Positions 34,680 to 41,680 of a stretch of 64,000 nt of DNA are shown in pieces. The DNA is from Spirochaetaceae bacterium UBA4077. Its GTDB lineage: Bacteria > Spirochaetota > Spirochaetia > Treponematales > Rectinemataceae. Under the pieces are notes generated by a model. That model saw only the letters and a program-made list of their open reading frames with translations. It did no database searches and had not been told where the DNA came from. Every line of letters starts with the position of its first letter. Positions within the stretch are counted from its first letter, which is position 1. Where the stretch lies: positions 1 to 64,000 of the forward strand of contig DFYR01000040.1 in assembly GCA_002383375.1 (NCBI GenBank), read 5' to 3'. A program made the position numbers and the translations under genes.

Positions 34680-35498
34680 ATGAGCGACACGACTCTGGAC
34701 GGCCTCGCCGTACAGTTGCGTAGAGACATCCTGGAGATGCTCTACCGCTGCCAGTCGGGACATCCGGGAGGTTCCCTCTCGGTGCTGGAGATCCTCATGG
34801 CCCTTTACTACAAGACCATGAAGACTGATCCCTCCAATCCCCAATGGGAAGACAGGGACAGGCTGGTCCTTTCCAAGGGCCACGGCTGCCCGGCTCTCTA
34901 CGCCATCCTGGCGAACAAGGGATTCTATCCCAGGGAAGACCTCTGGAACCTGCGCCAGCTGGGAAGCCACCTGCAGGGACATCCCGACATGGCCAAGACC
35001 CCGGGCGTGGACGCCAACACCGGATCCCTCGGCCAGGGCGCTTCCATCGCCGTAGGCATGGCGCTGGCGGCCAAGTATAAAAAGGCTTCGTACAGGGTAT
35101 TCGCCGTGCTGGGCGACGGGGAGCTCCAGGAAGGCCAGATCTGGGAAGCCGCCATGTCCGCCGCGCACTATAAGCTGGACAATCTGACCTTCATTCTCGA
35201 CCACAACGGCCTGCAGATAGACGGCTCCAACGACGAGGTCATGGGCCTGGGCAACGTGATGGACAAATTCGCGGCTTTCGGCTTCGAATGCTTCGACGTG
35301 GACGGCCACGATATCGATGCCATCGCCGCGGCCCTGGCAGCGCCCGTTTCGGGCAAGCCCAGGTTCGTCCGCTGCCGCACGATAAAGGGCAGGGCTGTGT
35401 CCTTCATGGAAAATAACGCAGGCTGGCATGGCAAGCCCATGAACGCCCAGGAATTCGAAAGCGCCATGAAAGAACTAGGGGGTAAGCAGAATGGCTGA
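34680..35498 (+). CDS. Transketolase N-terminal (TPP-binding) subunit
   Basis: A 272-residue thiamine-diphosphate half of a split transketolase. It starts at 34680 with AAAGGAG upstream. Seen: RCQSGHPGGSLSVLEIL, RLVLSKGHGCPALYAIL, DANTGSLGQGASIAVGMALA, the TPP/Mg motif VLGDGELQEGQIWEAA and FILDHNGLQIDG. Split transketolases of this size include general TktA/B pairs and dedicated ones such as apulose-4-phosphate (AptAB) or 6-deoxy-6-sulfofructose transketolases. Because it sits in a dedicated sugar operon, a specialised ketose phosphate substrate is likely, but unidentified. It overlaps its partner by eight bases. Confidence 0.93.
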   Translation: MSDTTLDGLAVQLRRDILEMLYRCQSGHPGGSLSVLEILMALYYKTMKTDPSNPQWEDRDRLVLSKGHGCPALYAILANKGFYPREDLWNLRQLGSHLQGHPDMAKTPGVDANTGSLGQGASIAVGMALAAKYKKASYRVFAVLGDGELQEGQIWEAAMSAAHYKLDNLTFILDHNGLQIDGSNDEVMGLGNVMDKFAAFGFECFDVDGHDIDAIAAALAAPVSGKPRFVRCRTIKGRAVSFMENNAGWHGKPMNAQEFESAMKELGGKQNG

Positions 35499-36432
35499 AT
35501 CCAAATCCCTGCGCGTGGCCTACGGCGAAGCCCTGGCCGAACTGGGCGCCGTCAATGACAAGGTAGTGGTGCTGGACGCCGACCTGGCCCATGCCACCAT
35601 GACAAGTCTCTTCCAGGCCAAGCATCCGGAGCGCTTTTTCAACTTCGGCCTGGCCGAGGCCAACATGATGGGGGCGGCGGCAGGCATGTCCCACTCGGGG
35701 CTCATTCCCTTCGTCTCCACCTTCGCCCTCTTCGGAACCGGACGGGCTTACGAGCAGATCCGCAATTCCATAGCCTACGTGAACGCCAATGTGAAGTTCG
35801 GCCTCTCCCATTCGGGCCTTTCGGTGGGCGAGGACGGGGGCAGCCACCAGAGCGTGGAGGACATAGCCCTCATGAGGGTGGTGCCCAACATGACCATCTT
35901 CGTGCCCTGCGACTCCGCCGAAACCCGGAAGGCGGTCTTCGCCGCCGCCGAGATCGACGGTCCCGTCTACATCAGGGTCGCCCGGCCCGTGGTGGAGACT
36001 TTTACCGGCCCCGATACCCCCTTCTTCCCCGGCAAGGCGAACCTGCTGAGGGAAGGGCGGGATGTCTGCATCGTGGCAACGGGGCTCATGGTCAAGGAAG
36101 CCCTGACGGCGGCCGGGAGCCTGGCGGGGAAGGGCATCAGGGCGGCGGTACTCAACGTCCATACGATAAAGCCCTTCGACTCGGAGACCGTACTAGCCGC
36201 CGCGAATCGCTGCGACGCCGTGGTGAGCGTGGAGGAGCATTCGGTCATCGGCGGCCTAGGATCTGCTGTAGCAGAGACCCTTGCCGGCCAGTCGGCCGCC
36301 ACGTTCCGCCGCCTGGGCATACAGGACCGATTCGGCCAGTCGGGCAAGCCGGCTGATCTCTTCAAAGCCTACGGCCTCACGCCTGCCCATATCGAGGAAG
36401 CTTGCCTGAAGCTGTTGGGTAAGAACATCTAG
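35491..36432 (+). CDS. Transketolase C-terminal subunit
   Basis: A 313-residue partner carrying the pyrimidine-binding and C-terminal domains. Seen: VVVLDADLAHATMTSLF, the catalytic glutamate region FNFGLAEANMMGAAAGM, FALFGTGRAYEQIRNSI, HSGLSVGEDGGSHQSVED and EEHSVIGGLGSAVAE. It completes the enzyme with the upstream subunit; their overlap implies coupled, equimolar synthesis. Confidence 0.93.
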   Translation: MAESKSLRVAYGEALAELGAVNDKVVVLDADLAHATMTSLFQAKHPERFFNFGLAEANMMGAAAGMSHSGLIPFVSTFALFGTGRAYEQIRNSIAYVNANVKFGLSHSGLSVGEDGGSHQSVEDIALMRVVPNMTIFVPCDSAETRKAVFAAAEIDGPVYIRVARPVVETFTGPDTPFFPGKANLLREGRDVCIVATGLMVKEALTAAGSLAGKGIRAAVLNVHTIKPFDSETVLAAANRCDAVVSVEEHSVIGGLGSAVAETLAGQSAATFRRLGIQDRFGQSGKPADLFKAYGLTPAHIEEACLKLLGKNI

Positions 36433-36445
36433 TTAGAGCGGCGCG

Positions 36446-36485
36446 GGCCGGCGATTCACGGGATAGATCTTGCGGACCGCCGGCC
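36446..36485 (+). other. GC-rich inverted repeat between transketolase and cupin genes
   Basis: Perfect eight-base arms GGCCGGCG (36446-36453) and CGCCGGCC (36478-36485) lie in a 182-base gap within the operon. No T run follows; a transcript-processing or attenuation structure is possible. The rest of the gap shows no gene. Confidence 0.45.
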
Positions 36486-36614
36486 AGAGCGGTATATCTG
36501 CGGCGGTCGGTAAATGCCGAAAATGGCGTGCCAGCCGAACGCGGCGCAATTAAGCGACGGCGATCGTCCTGGGCAGGGGAGGCGAAGACAGTCCGCCGTA
36601 AAAAGGAAGTAATT

Positions 36615-37019
36615 ATGGAAATCCAAAAATTCGAGTATAAGGGCGAAGGCCTTGTCAGGGTCTACGAAAACGCCAAATGGATGGTGGGCATAAAGAACTG
36701 GAAGCCCGCCAACGACATAACGGGAATCGATTGCCTGGAGCGGCACAACGAAACCGACGAGCTCTTCATCCTCCTGGCGGGAAGCTGCACGCTTTTGTCC
36801 GCCGAGGAGAGTCGTGACGGCCTTGTCATCAAGGCGACTAAAATGGAGCCCATGAAGGTCTACAACATACCCCGGGGCCTGTGGCACAATACGGTGACTA
36901 CCAAAGAGGTTAAACTCATCTTGGTGGAGGACTCTGCCACGGGGGCGGCGAACAGCGAGGTGCTGCCGCTGAAGCCCGAACAGCTGGCGGCGGTTAAAGA
37001 CCTAGTCGCCAGGGGCTAA
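36615..37019 (+). CDS. Small cupin-like protein
   Basis: A 134-residue protein starting at 36615 (AAAAAGGAAG upstream). A cupin-like pattern is seen: CLERHNETDELFILLAGSCTLL (His and Glu where cupins bind metal), then NIPRGLWHNTV with a later histidine. It could be a sugar isomerase, epimerase or binding protein. Its place between transketolase and dehydrogenase genes suggests it acts on the sugar being catabolised. Precise function not recognised. Confidence 0.7.
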   Translation: MEIQKFEYKGEGLVRVYENAKWMVGIKNWKPANDITGIDCLERHNETDELFILLAGSCTLLSAEESRDGLVIKATKMEPMKVYNIPRGLWHNTVTTKEVKLILVEDSATGAANSEVLPLKPEQLAAVKDLVARG

Positions 37020-37049
37020 AGCTTGATCGATTATGATGCGTGAAAAATC

Positions 37050-37991
37050 ATGAAAACCAGCGAAGTATTCAGTCCTCGAAGATCGCGCATAGTCGAAACG
37101 AAGATGCCTGAGATCGGTATCAACGATGTGGAGATCAAAGTAAGGGCTTGCGGGATATGCGGATCCGAGTACTTTGCCTGGGACAAGGCGGAAAACGCGC
37201 CCCTGCGGCTCGGGCACGAGGCGGCAGGAGAAGTGACAGGAATCGGCGCTGGGGTGTCGGGCATCGCGATTGGAGACACGGTGACAGGTCTTTTCAGGCG
37301 TGGTTTTTCAGAATTCGCCGTAGCCGACGCCGCGGCTGTCATGAAATATCCGGAGTCGCTGGATTTCGATAAAGCATCCCTCGGTGAGCCGATTGCCTGC
37401 GTGGTGAGCGGAGCCCTGCGCACCGATGTAGGTCTTGGAAAGACGATAGTTGTTATCGGCCTTGGCTTTATGGGGCTTCTCGCGCTTCAGCTCATGAAGC
37501 TCAGAGGCGCGTACCACCTCATTGCCATCGATACGCGCAAGGAAACCGAGACGCTTGCCAGATTCTGCGGCGCCGACGAATTTATGCTTGCTGGGGATGT
37601 TCCTAAGGAGGATCTTCTTAGCGACAGTACTGGTAATGGCGGCGTCGACATCGTAGTCGAGTGTACTGGAAACGCTCAGGCGCTGGATCTCGCTATATTG
37701 ATGCTCAATCGTCATTCGATTCTTTCTATCGTTGGATACCATCAAGGCGGCCCGCGCTGCGTCGATCTCCAGATGCTGAACTGGAAAGCCGTTGAAATCA
37801 TCAACGCCCACGAAAAGCGGATCGATCACACGATGCGTTGCATGAAGATAGGCTTGGATCTTGTGGCTAAAGGGCAGCTAGAAGTGGAAAAGCTCATGAC
37901 GCATTACTATGGTATGCATACTATAGATACGGCATTCGAAGACTTTGGGAACAAGCCGGACGGCTACGTCAAGGGGATCGTGAGGATGTAA
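37050..37991 (+). CDS. Zinc-type alcohol/sorbitol dehydrogenase lacking the structural zinc lobe
   Basis: A 313-residue medium-chain dehydrogenase. The catalytic zinc region shows ACGICGSEYF and LGHEAAGEV; the NAD-binding Rossmann motif is VVIGLGFMGLLALQL followed by AIDTRKE. Between GIAIGDTVTG and FSEFAVADA the usual four-cysteine structural-zinc loop is missing, explaining a length about 30-40 residues below family average. It probably oxidises a polyol or sugar, or makes the keto group needed by the next enzyme. It begins 30 bases after the cupin gene. Confidence 0.88.
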   Translation: MKTSEVFSPRRSRIVETKMPEIGINDVEIKVRACGICGSEYFAWDKAENAPLRLGHEAAGEVTGIGAGVSGIAIGDTVTGLFRRGFSEFAVADAAAVMKYPESLDFDKASLGEPIACVVSGALRTDVGLGKTIVVIGLGFMGLLALQLMKLRGAYHLIAIDTRKETETLARFCGADEFMLAGDVPKEDLLSDSTGNGGVDIVVECTGNAQALDLAILMLNRHSILSIVGYHQGGPRCVDLQMLNWKAVEIINAHEKRIDHTMRCMKIGLDLVAKGQLEVEKLMTHYYGMHTIDTAFEDFGNKPDGYVKGIVRM

Positions 37992-38015
37992 TTTCCCGGC
38001 CGAGGAGGGCTGCAC

Positions 38016-39128
38016 ATGAAGCGGATACGCGCCGGCATAATCGGCGTCGGAAATATCGGCAACGCCCACATTGAAGCCATCCATAGGCTTGGATATGCGG
38101 ATGTAGCTGCGATATGCGTACGAGACGAAGCCAGGGCGAAAGAACTCTGCGATTTTTATGGAATACCGAAGTACTTTACCGAGTACAGTGGAATGCTTGA
38201 TGATCCGGACATCGACGTTGTGCACAACTGCACGCCCAATACCGCCCATTTCCAAATCAATAAAGACTGCATCATCGCGGGAAAGCACATACTTTCTGAA
38301 AAGCCGCTTACGGTCTATTCCAGCGAGTCTGGAAAACTGCTTGAGCTTTTAAAGTCGCACAACGTACAAAATTCGATCAATTTCGTATATCGCCATTATT
38401 CTCTTGTGCAGCATGCCAAAGGAATGATAGAGAACGGAGAGTTGGGCGACATTTACTCTATTCATGGGGCTTACCTCCAGGACTGGCTACTCCATGACAG
38501 CGATTACAACTGGAGGATCGACGCAAGACTGGGCGGTCCCTCAAGGGCGATGGCCGACATAGGTTCTCACTGGTGCGATCTTGCCCAGTTTTTGCTGGGA
38601 CAGAATATTTTGGAAGTCTGCGCCGATATGGCCACCTTCGTTCCATTCAGAATTGACGGATCGCCTGGGTCAGTCCAGGGCAAGCGCGTAGCGGTGGAGA
38701 CCGAAGATTATGCAAGCGCGCTTCTTCGCTTTACCGGCGGCGCGCGGGGCAGTTTTACCGTTTCCCAGGTAAGCGCCGGATCGAAAATCGGGCTTTCTTT
38801 TGACATTGACGGGAGCAAGGCTTCCGTACATTGGGAGCATGGACAGGCTGACCGCTTATGGATAGGCCATCGCGATAGCCCAAACGAGGAGCTTCCCCTG
38901 CATCCGGACCTGCTCAACGAGAGCGGTAAGGACAGCACTCCTCATGGCAGAAAAAGCGAGCGCTGGCCCGATGCCCAAAAGAACATGATAGACAGCTTTT
39001 ACCGGACTATTCTGCAGGGCGAAAAACCGCGCTATGCTGACTTCTCCGAGGGGCATAAAATAACGAAGGTCGTGGAAGCCGTTGTAGAGAGTTATCGCTC
39101 GGGTCGCTGGGAAAAAGTAGGCGCTTGA
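38016..39128 (+). CDS. Gfo/Idh/MocA-family sugar oxidoreductase
   Basis: A 370-residue NAD(P)-dependent oxidoreductase. N-terminal Rossmann motif AGIIGVGNIGNAHIEAI, the conserved SEKPLTVYS catalytic lysine motif and a C-terminal beta-sheet domain with ADIGSHWCDLAQFLLG. Family members oxidise or reduce sugars and inositols at a secondary hydroxyl. It follows the dehydrogenase gene by 24 bases and is the last gene of the sugar operon. Base composition from about 37.0 to 39.1 kb is less GC-biased at third positions than the transketolase genes, hinting at different origins of the two operon halves. Confidence 0.92.
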   Translation: MKRIRAGIIGVGNIGNAHIEAIHRLGYADVAAICVRDEARAKELCDFYGIPKYFTEYSGMLDDPDIDVVHNCTPNTAHFQINKDCIIAGKHILSEKPLTVYSSESGKLLELLKSHNVQNSINFVYRHYSLVQHAKGMIENGELGDIYSIHGAYLQDWLLHDSDYNWRIDARLGGPSRAMADIGSHWCDLAQFLLGQNILEVCADMATFVPFRIDGSPGSVQGKRVAVETEDYASALLRFTGGARGSFTVSQVSAGSKIGLSFDIDGSKASVHWEHGQADRLWIGHRDSPNEELPLHPDLLNESGKDSTPHGRKSERWPDAQKNMIDSFYRTILQGEKPRYADFSEGHKITKVVEAVVESYRSGRWEKVGA

Positions 39129-39149
39129 GCAGTCATAGCCTGCTCAAGC
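39123..39149 (+). terminator. Hairpin at the end of the sugar operon
   Basis: Ten-base perfect stem GCTTGAGCAG / CTGCTCAAGC with a seven-base loop, overlapping the last stop codon. No U run follows, so termination may need Rho or the structure may protect the 3' end. Confidence 0.5.
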
Positions 39150-39180
39150 TTAAAGCTCCGAAACAGGCGTCCTTTGTCGG

Positions 39181-39264
39181 CTTTAAGAGATCGCACAACG
39201 CTTTTAATTTTCAGGCGCAACAATGGTTGAAAGCAACAACGAACAGCGTGGTGCCTTGTTAAAG
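39181..39264. repeat. Bipartite imperfect palindrome resembling an integron attC site
   Basis: Outer arms CTTTAA (39181-39186) and TTAAAG (39259-39264) and inner arms GCACAACGCT (39193-39202) and AGCGTGGTGC (39245-39254; one mismatch) surround a variable centre. This is the R-L-centre-L-R layout of attC. The right end reads GTTAAAG, close to GTTRRRY; the left end is a poorer match. No integrase gene or cassette array is seen, so this may be chance or a decayed site. Confidence 0.3.
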
Positions 39265-39266
39265 TA

Positions 39267-40376
39267 TCAAGCCGTGCGCTGCTGATACTCTTCCTGCGCA
39301 AGCGCGAGGACGCCCTTGGCATAAGCCAGCTCAGCGTTCAGCACCGAGGCACCAGCAGCCCCCCGTTCGGCGTTGTGTCCCAGGGCGATGAACTTAATGC
39401 CCAGAATTGGGCAGGGCCTGACCCTTCCCACGGTTATTCTCATGCCGCCGTCGACCTCAGCATCCTTTCGGGGCTGGGGCCTGTCCGGCTCGGCGGATAC
39501 GGCCAGGAAACGCTCCGGCGCCGAGGGAAGGCAGAGCCCGGCGGTGCCCGGTTCGAAGTAGTCCATGGCGGCTACTACATCTTTTACAGAGGGATTGCCC
39601 TTAAGCTTGACCGATATGGCGATGGTATGCCCATCGATGACCGGCACCCTTGTGCAGGTCGCCGAGACGACGAAGCGCGAAGGCGTCAGGGAAGCGGATA
39701 AACCTGAACCCAGAAGCCTGCCCAGGATTTTTCGGGGCTCAGCTTCGACCTTGAGCTCTTCTTTTTTGATATGCGGGATCACGTTACCCTGAATATCCAT
39801 GGCGCTCACTCCCGGGTAGCCGGCGCCGGAAATAGCCTGCATGCTGGTGGCCATGACCGCCTCGATGCCGAAGACTCTGTCCAGAGGCGCCAGGGGACTG
39901 GCGAGCATGACTGTGGTGCAGTTAGGGTTGGTAACGATGGCACCCTTCCATCCTCGCTGGGCTTGTTGACGTTCCAGAATGCCGAGGTGCCCAGGATTGA
40001 TCTCTGGTATCAGGAGAGGAATATCCTCATCCATGCGGTAGGCCGAAGCATTAGAAAAGACGAAAGCACCGCTCCTGGCGTAAGCGGCTTCGATCGAGAC
40101 CGCCACATCGGCATCCAGGGCTGAGAAAACCAGGGGAGCCGGCGCCGAATCGGGAGTACAGGTGGTCACTACCATATCGCCGTAACCGGCGAAAGGCTCA
40201 CCGCCCAGGTGCCAGAGGCAGGCGTCTTTGTACTTTTTACCTGCCGAACGATCACTGGCGGCCAAATAAGCGATCTCAAAAAAAGGATGATCTGCCAGCC
40301 GCCTCAAGAAGCGCTGTCCCACGACACCGGTGGCGCCTAGAATGGCCACTGGGATTTTTCGTCTGCCTGTTGTCAT
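39267..40376 (-). CDS. asd: Aspartate-semialdehyde dehydrogenase
   Basis: Reduces aspartyl phosphate to aspartate semialdehyde, the branch point to lysine/diaminopimelate, threonine and methionine. The 369-residue protein belongs to the archaeal/fungal-type long form. Seen: VAILGATGVVGQRFLRRL (NADP motif), the catalytic cysteine in VTNPNCTTVM, SGAGYPGVSAMDIQGNV, and the substrate histidine region VPVIDGHTIAISVKL. It is preceded by a lysine riboswitch and a hairpin covering its ribosome-binding site, so lysine should lower expression. Confidence 0.94.
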   Translation of the reverse strand: MTTGRRKIPVAILGATGVVGQRFLRRLADHPFFEIAYLAASDRSAGKKYKDACLWHLGGEPFAGYGDMVVTTCTPDSAPAPLVFSALDADVAVSIEAAYARSGAFVFSNASAYRMDEDIPLLIPEINPGHLGILERQQAQRGWKGAIVTNPNCTTVMLASPLAPLDRVFGIEAVMATSMQAISGAGYPGVSAMDIQGNVIPHIKKEELKVEAEPRKILGRLLGSGLSASLTPSRFVVSATCTRVPVIDGHTIAISVKLKGNPSVKDVVAAMDYFEPGTAGLCLPSAPERFLAVSAEPDRPQPRKDAEVDGGMRITVGRVRPCPILGIKFIALGHNAERGAAGASVLNAELAYAKGVLALAQEEYQQRTA

Positions 40377-40380
40377 GTCC

Positions 40381-40401
40381 GTCTCCTTATGCTACGGAGA
40401 C
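40381..40401 (-). promoter_or_regulatory. Hairpin sequestering the asd ribosome-binding site
   Basis: GTCTCC and GGAGAC pair around a nine-base loop, and the second arm contains the AAGGAG ribosome-binding site four bases from the asd ATG. It probably forms the translational output of the upstream lysine riboswitch. Confidence 0.6.
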
Positions 40402-40499
40402 CAAGGTTGGAAGCTTCGAGCTGAATCCCTTGAAAGCGTCTGGGGAAGACGTTGAATACAGCCGGTATTCCGGGGGATGCTGCGGAAGTCACGTACCTT

Positions 40500-40672
40500 A
40501 GGCTCTCCGCGAGGTTGTGAGCCTCGCGACAGCCGCCGGGTATTAGCCCGGTCGTCCAAGAACGGGGGCCTGGGTAAGCCCTCGATCCTTCGGCGATCCT
40601 CCCCTTTCCCGCAGCATCGTCGGGACCCAGCCCTTCACTGTGGTACTCTTGGGGATCGCTCCTCCATCGGTT
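40500..40672 (-). ncRNA. Lysine riboswitch (L box) controlling asd
   Basis: On the minus strand the aptamer core is recognisable in order: GATGGAGGAGCGA, then CAAGAGTA, CAGTGAAGGGCTG, GGGAAAGGGGAGGATCGCCGAAGG, a GC-rich P4/P5 arm pair (GACCGGGCTAATACCCGGCGGCTGTC) and the closing CCTCGCGGAGAGCC. These match the conserved GAGGNGCG, CAAGAGTA, GCCGAAG and GGCTGTC blocks of the lysine riboswitch. The aptamer starts at the transcript 5' end predicted from the promoter. It lies upstream of asd, a known type of target. Confidence 0.88.
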
Positions 40673-40678
40673 TTGGCG

Positions 40679-40707
40679 AAAATAGCACATCCTTGAGGGC
40701 AGTGCAA
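40679..40707 (-). promoter_or_regulatory. Sigma-70 promoter of the riboswitch-asd transcript
   Basis: On the minus strand TTGCAC (40702-40707), 17-base spacer, TATTTT (40679-40684); the expected start near 40672 coincides with the first base of the aptamer. Confidence 0.65.
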
Positions 40708-40808
40708 GCGTTTTGCCCAGGGAATATCATATATTTATTGAATTAACCGCCTCAAAGCCCGCGAAGGGCGGCCTGCCATGCGTGCGCCATAACGGGCTTG
40801 ATTCTAGA

Positions 40809-41432
40809 TCACTGAATAAAATTCGTCTTGATCTGGGCTTCGAGAGCGGGCTTGGCAAGGCCTGCTTTACTGCCGGCTTCCAGCGATTTAAGAACCCATG
40901 CCATGTTGAGCCCCAAGGTACGCATGGTCTGGGTGCCTTCCAGGTCGCGGAGCACTTCTTCGGGCTTGTTGCCGTGCACCATGTTCCAGTACTGGGAGCC
41001 TACGACGAGCATGCTGCTGATGAGAAAGTATTTGTTGAGCTGATCCAGGGTCGCGGTCGCCCCGCCGCGCCTGCAGCTCACCACGGCGGCCGCCGGCTTG
41101 TGCTTGAAGGGGGCGCTCCCTGCCCTGAACAGCCTGTCCATAAGGGAGGTGATCTGCCCCGATGCGGAGGAATAATACACGGGAGAGCCGAAGACGAAGG
41201 CATCGGCGGTCTTGGCTTTTTCGATCAGCTCGTTGACCGGGTCGTCCTCGTACACGCAGCGCTTGAGCTCTGCGCATTTGCCGCAGGCCACGCAGCCGCG
41301 GACGGTCTTGGACCCGATATTGACTACTTCGGTTTCGATGCCTTCTTTTTCAAGGCTCTTGGCAACTTCGGCCAAAGCGGTTCTTGTGCAGCCCTGAGTG
41401 TGAGGGCTTCCGTTGATCATTAGTACTTTCAT
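40809..41432 (-). CDS. Iron-sulfur flavoprotein / NADPH-dependent FMN reductase family
   Basis: A 207-residue flavodoxin-fold protein starting MKVLMINGSPHTQGCT (FMN phosphate loop). A compact cysteine motif CVACGKCAELKRC (C-x2-C-x2-C-x5-C) matches the 4Fe-4S site of Isf-type flavoproteins. FGSPVYYSSASGQ is the second flavin loop. Such proteins reduce oxygen, peroxide or quinones in anaerobes. It is divergent from a flavodiiron protein gene, supporting an oxidative-stress role. No ribosome-binding site is visible and the promoter places the transcript start at or next to the ATG, so the message may be leaderless. Confidence 0.87.
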   Translation of the reverse strand: MKVLMINGSPHTQGCTRTALAEVAKSLEKEGIETEVVNIGSKTVRGCVACGKCAELKRCVYEDDPVNELIEKAKTADAFVFGSPVYYSSASGQITSLMDRLFRAGSAPFKHKPAAAVVSCRRGGATATLDQLNKYFLISSMLVVGSQYWNMVHGNKPEEVLRDLEGTQTMRTLGLNMAWVLKSLEAGSKAGLAKPALEAQIKTNFIQ

Positions 41433-41438
41433 TGGATG

Positions 41439-41468
41439 ATTGTACCCGGCTCCATCGCTTTTGTTCAA
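41439..41468 (-). promoter_or_regulatory. Sigma-70 promoter of the iron-sulfur flavoprotein gene
   Basis: On the minus strand TTGAAC (41463-41468), 18-base spacer, TACAAT (41439-41444). The -10 box ends six bases before the ATG. Confidence 0.5.
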
Positions 41469-41680
41469 TTAGAAGGTATTCGCGCTGAAATATATGGAAA
41501 AATCGATGATATATGGTAAATTCAAGCTTCGTTTTACTATACTTTCAATAGCGACGATTGTTTCGAGCTCGGACCAAGGATGTTTTTCTCAGGCTTCGAG
41601 GAATGGATAGTCCCGGGAATAGTAGGCTATCGATTCAAAAAGACTGAAAGGTGACGAAAAATCGCGAGGGAGGAAAATCC

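Noticed and set aside
34584..35429. Long antisense frame opposite the transketolase N-terminal subunit
   Set aside because: It overlaps a complete, motif-rich gene and shows no independent start signal.
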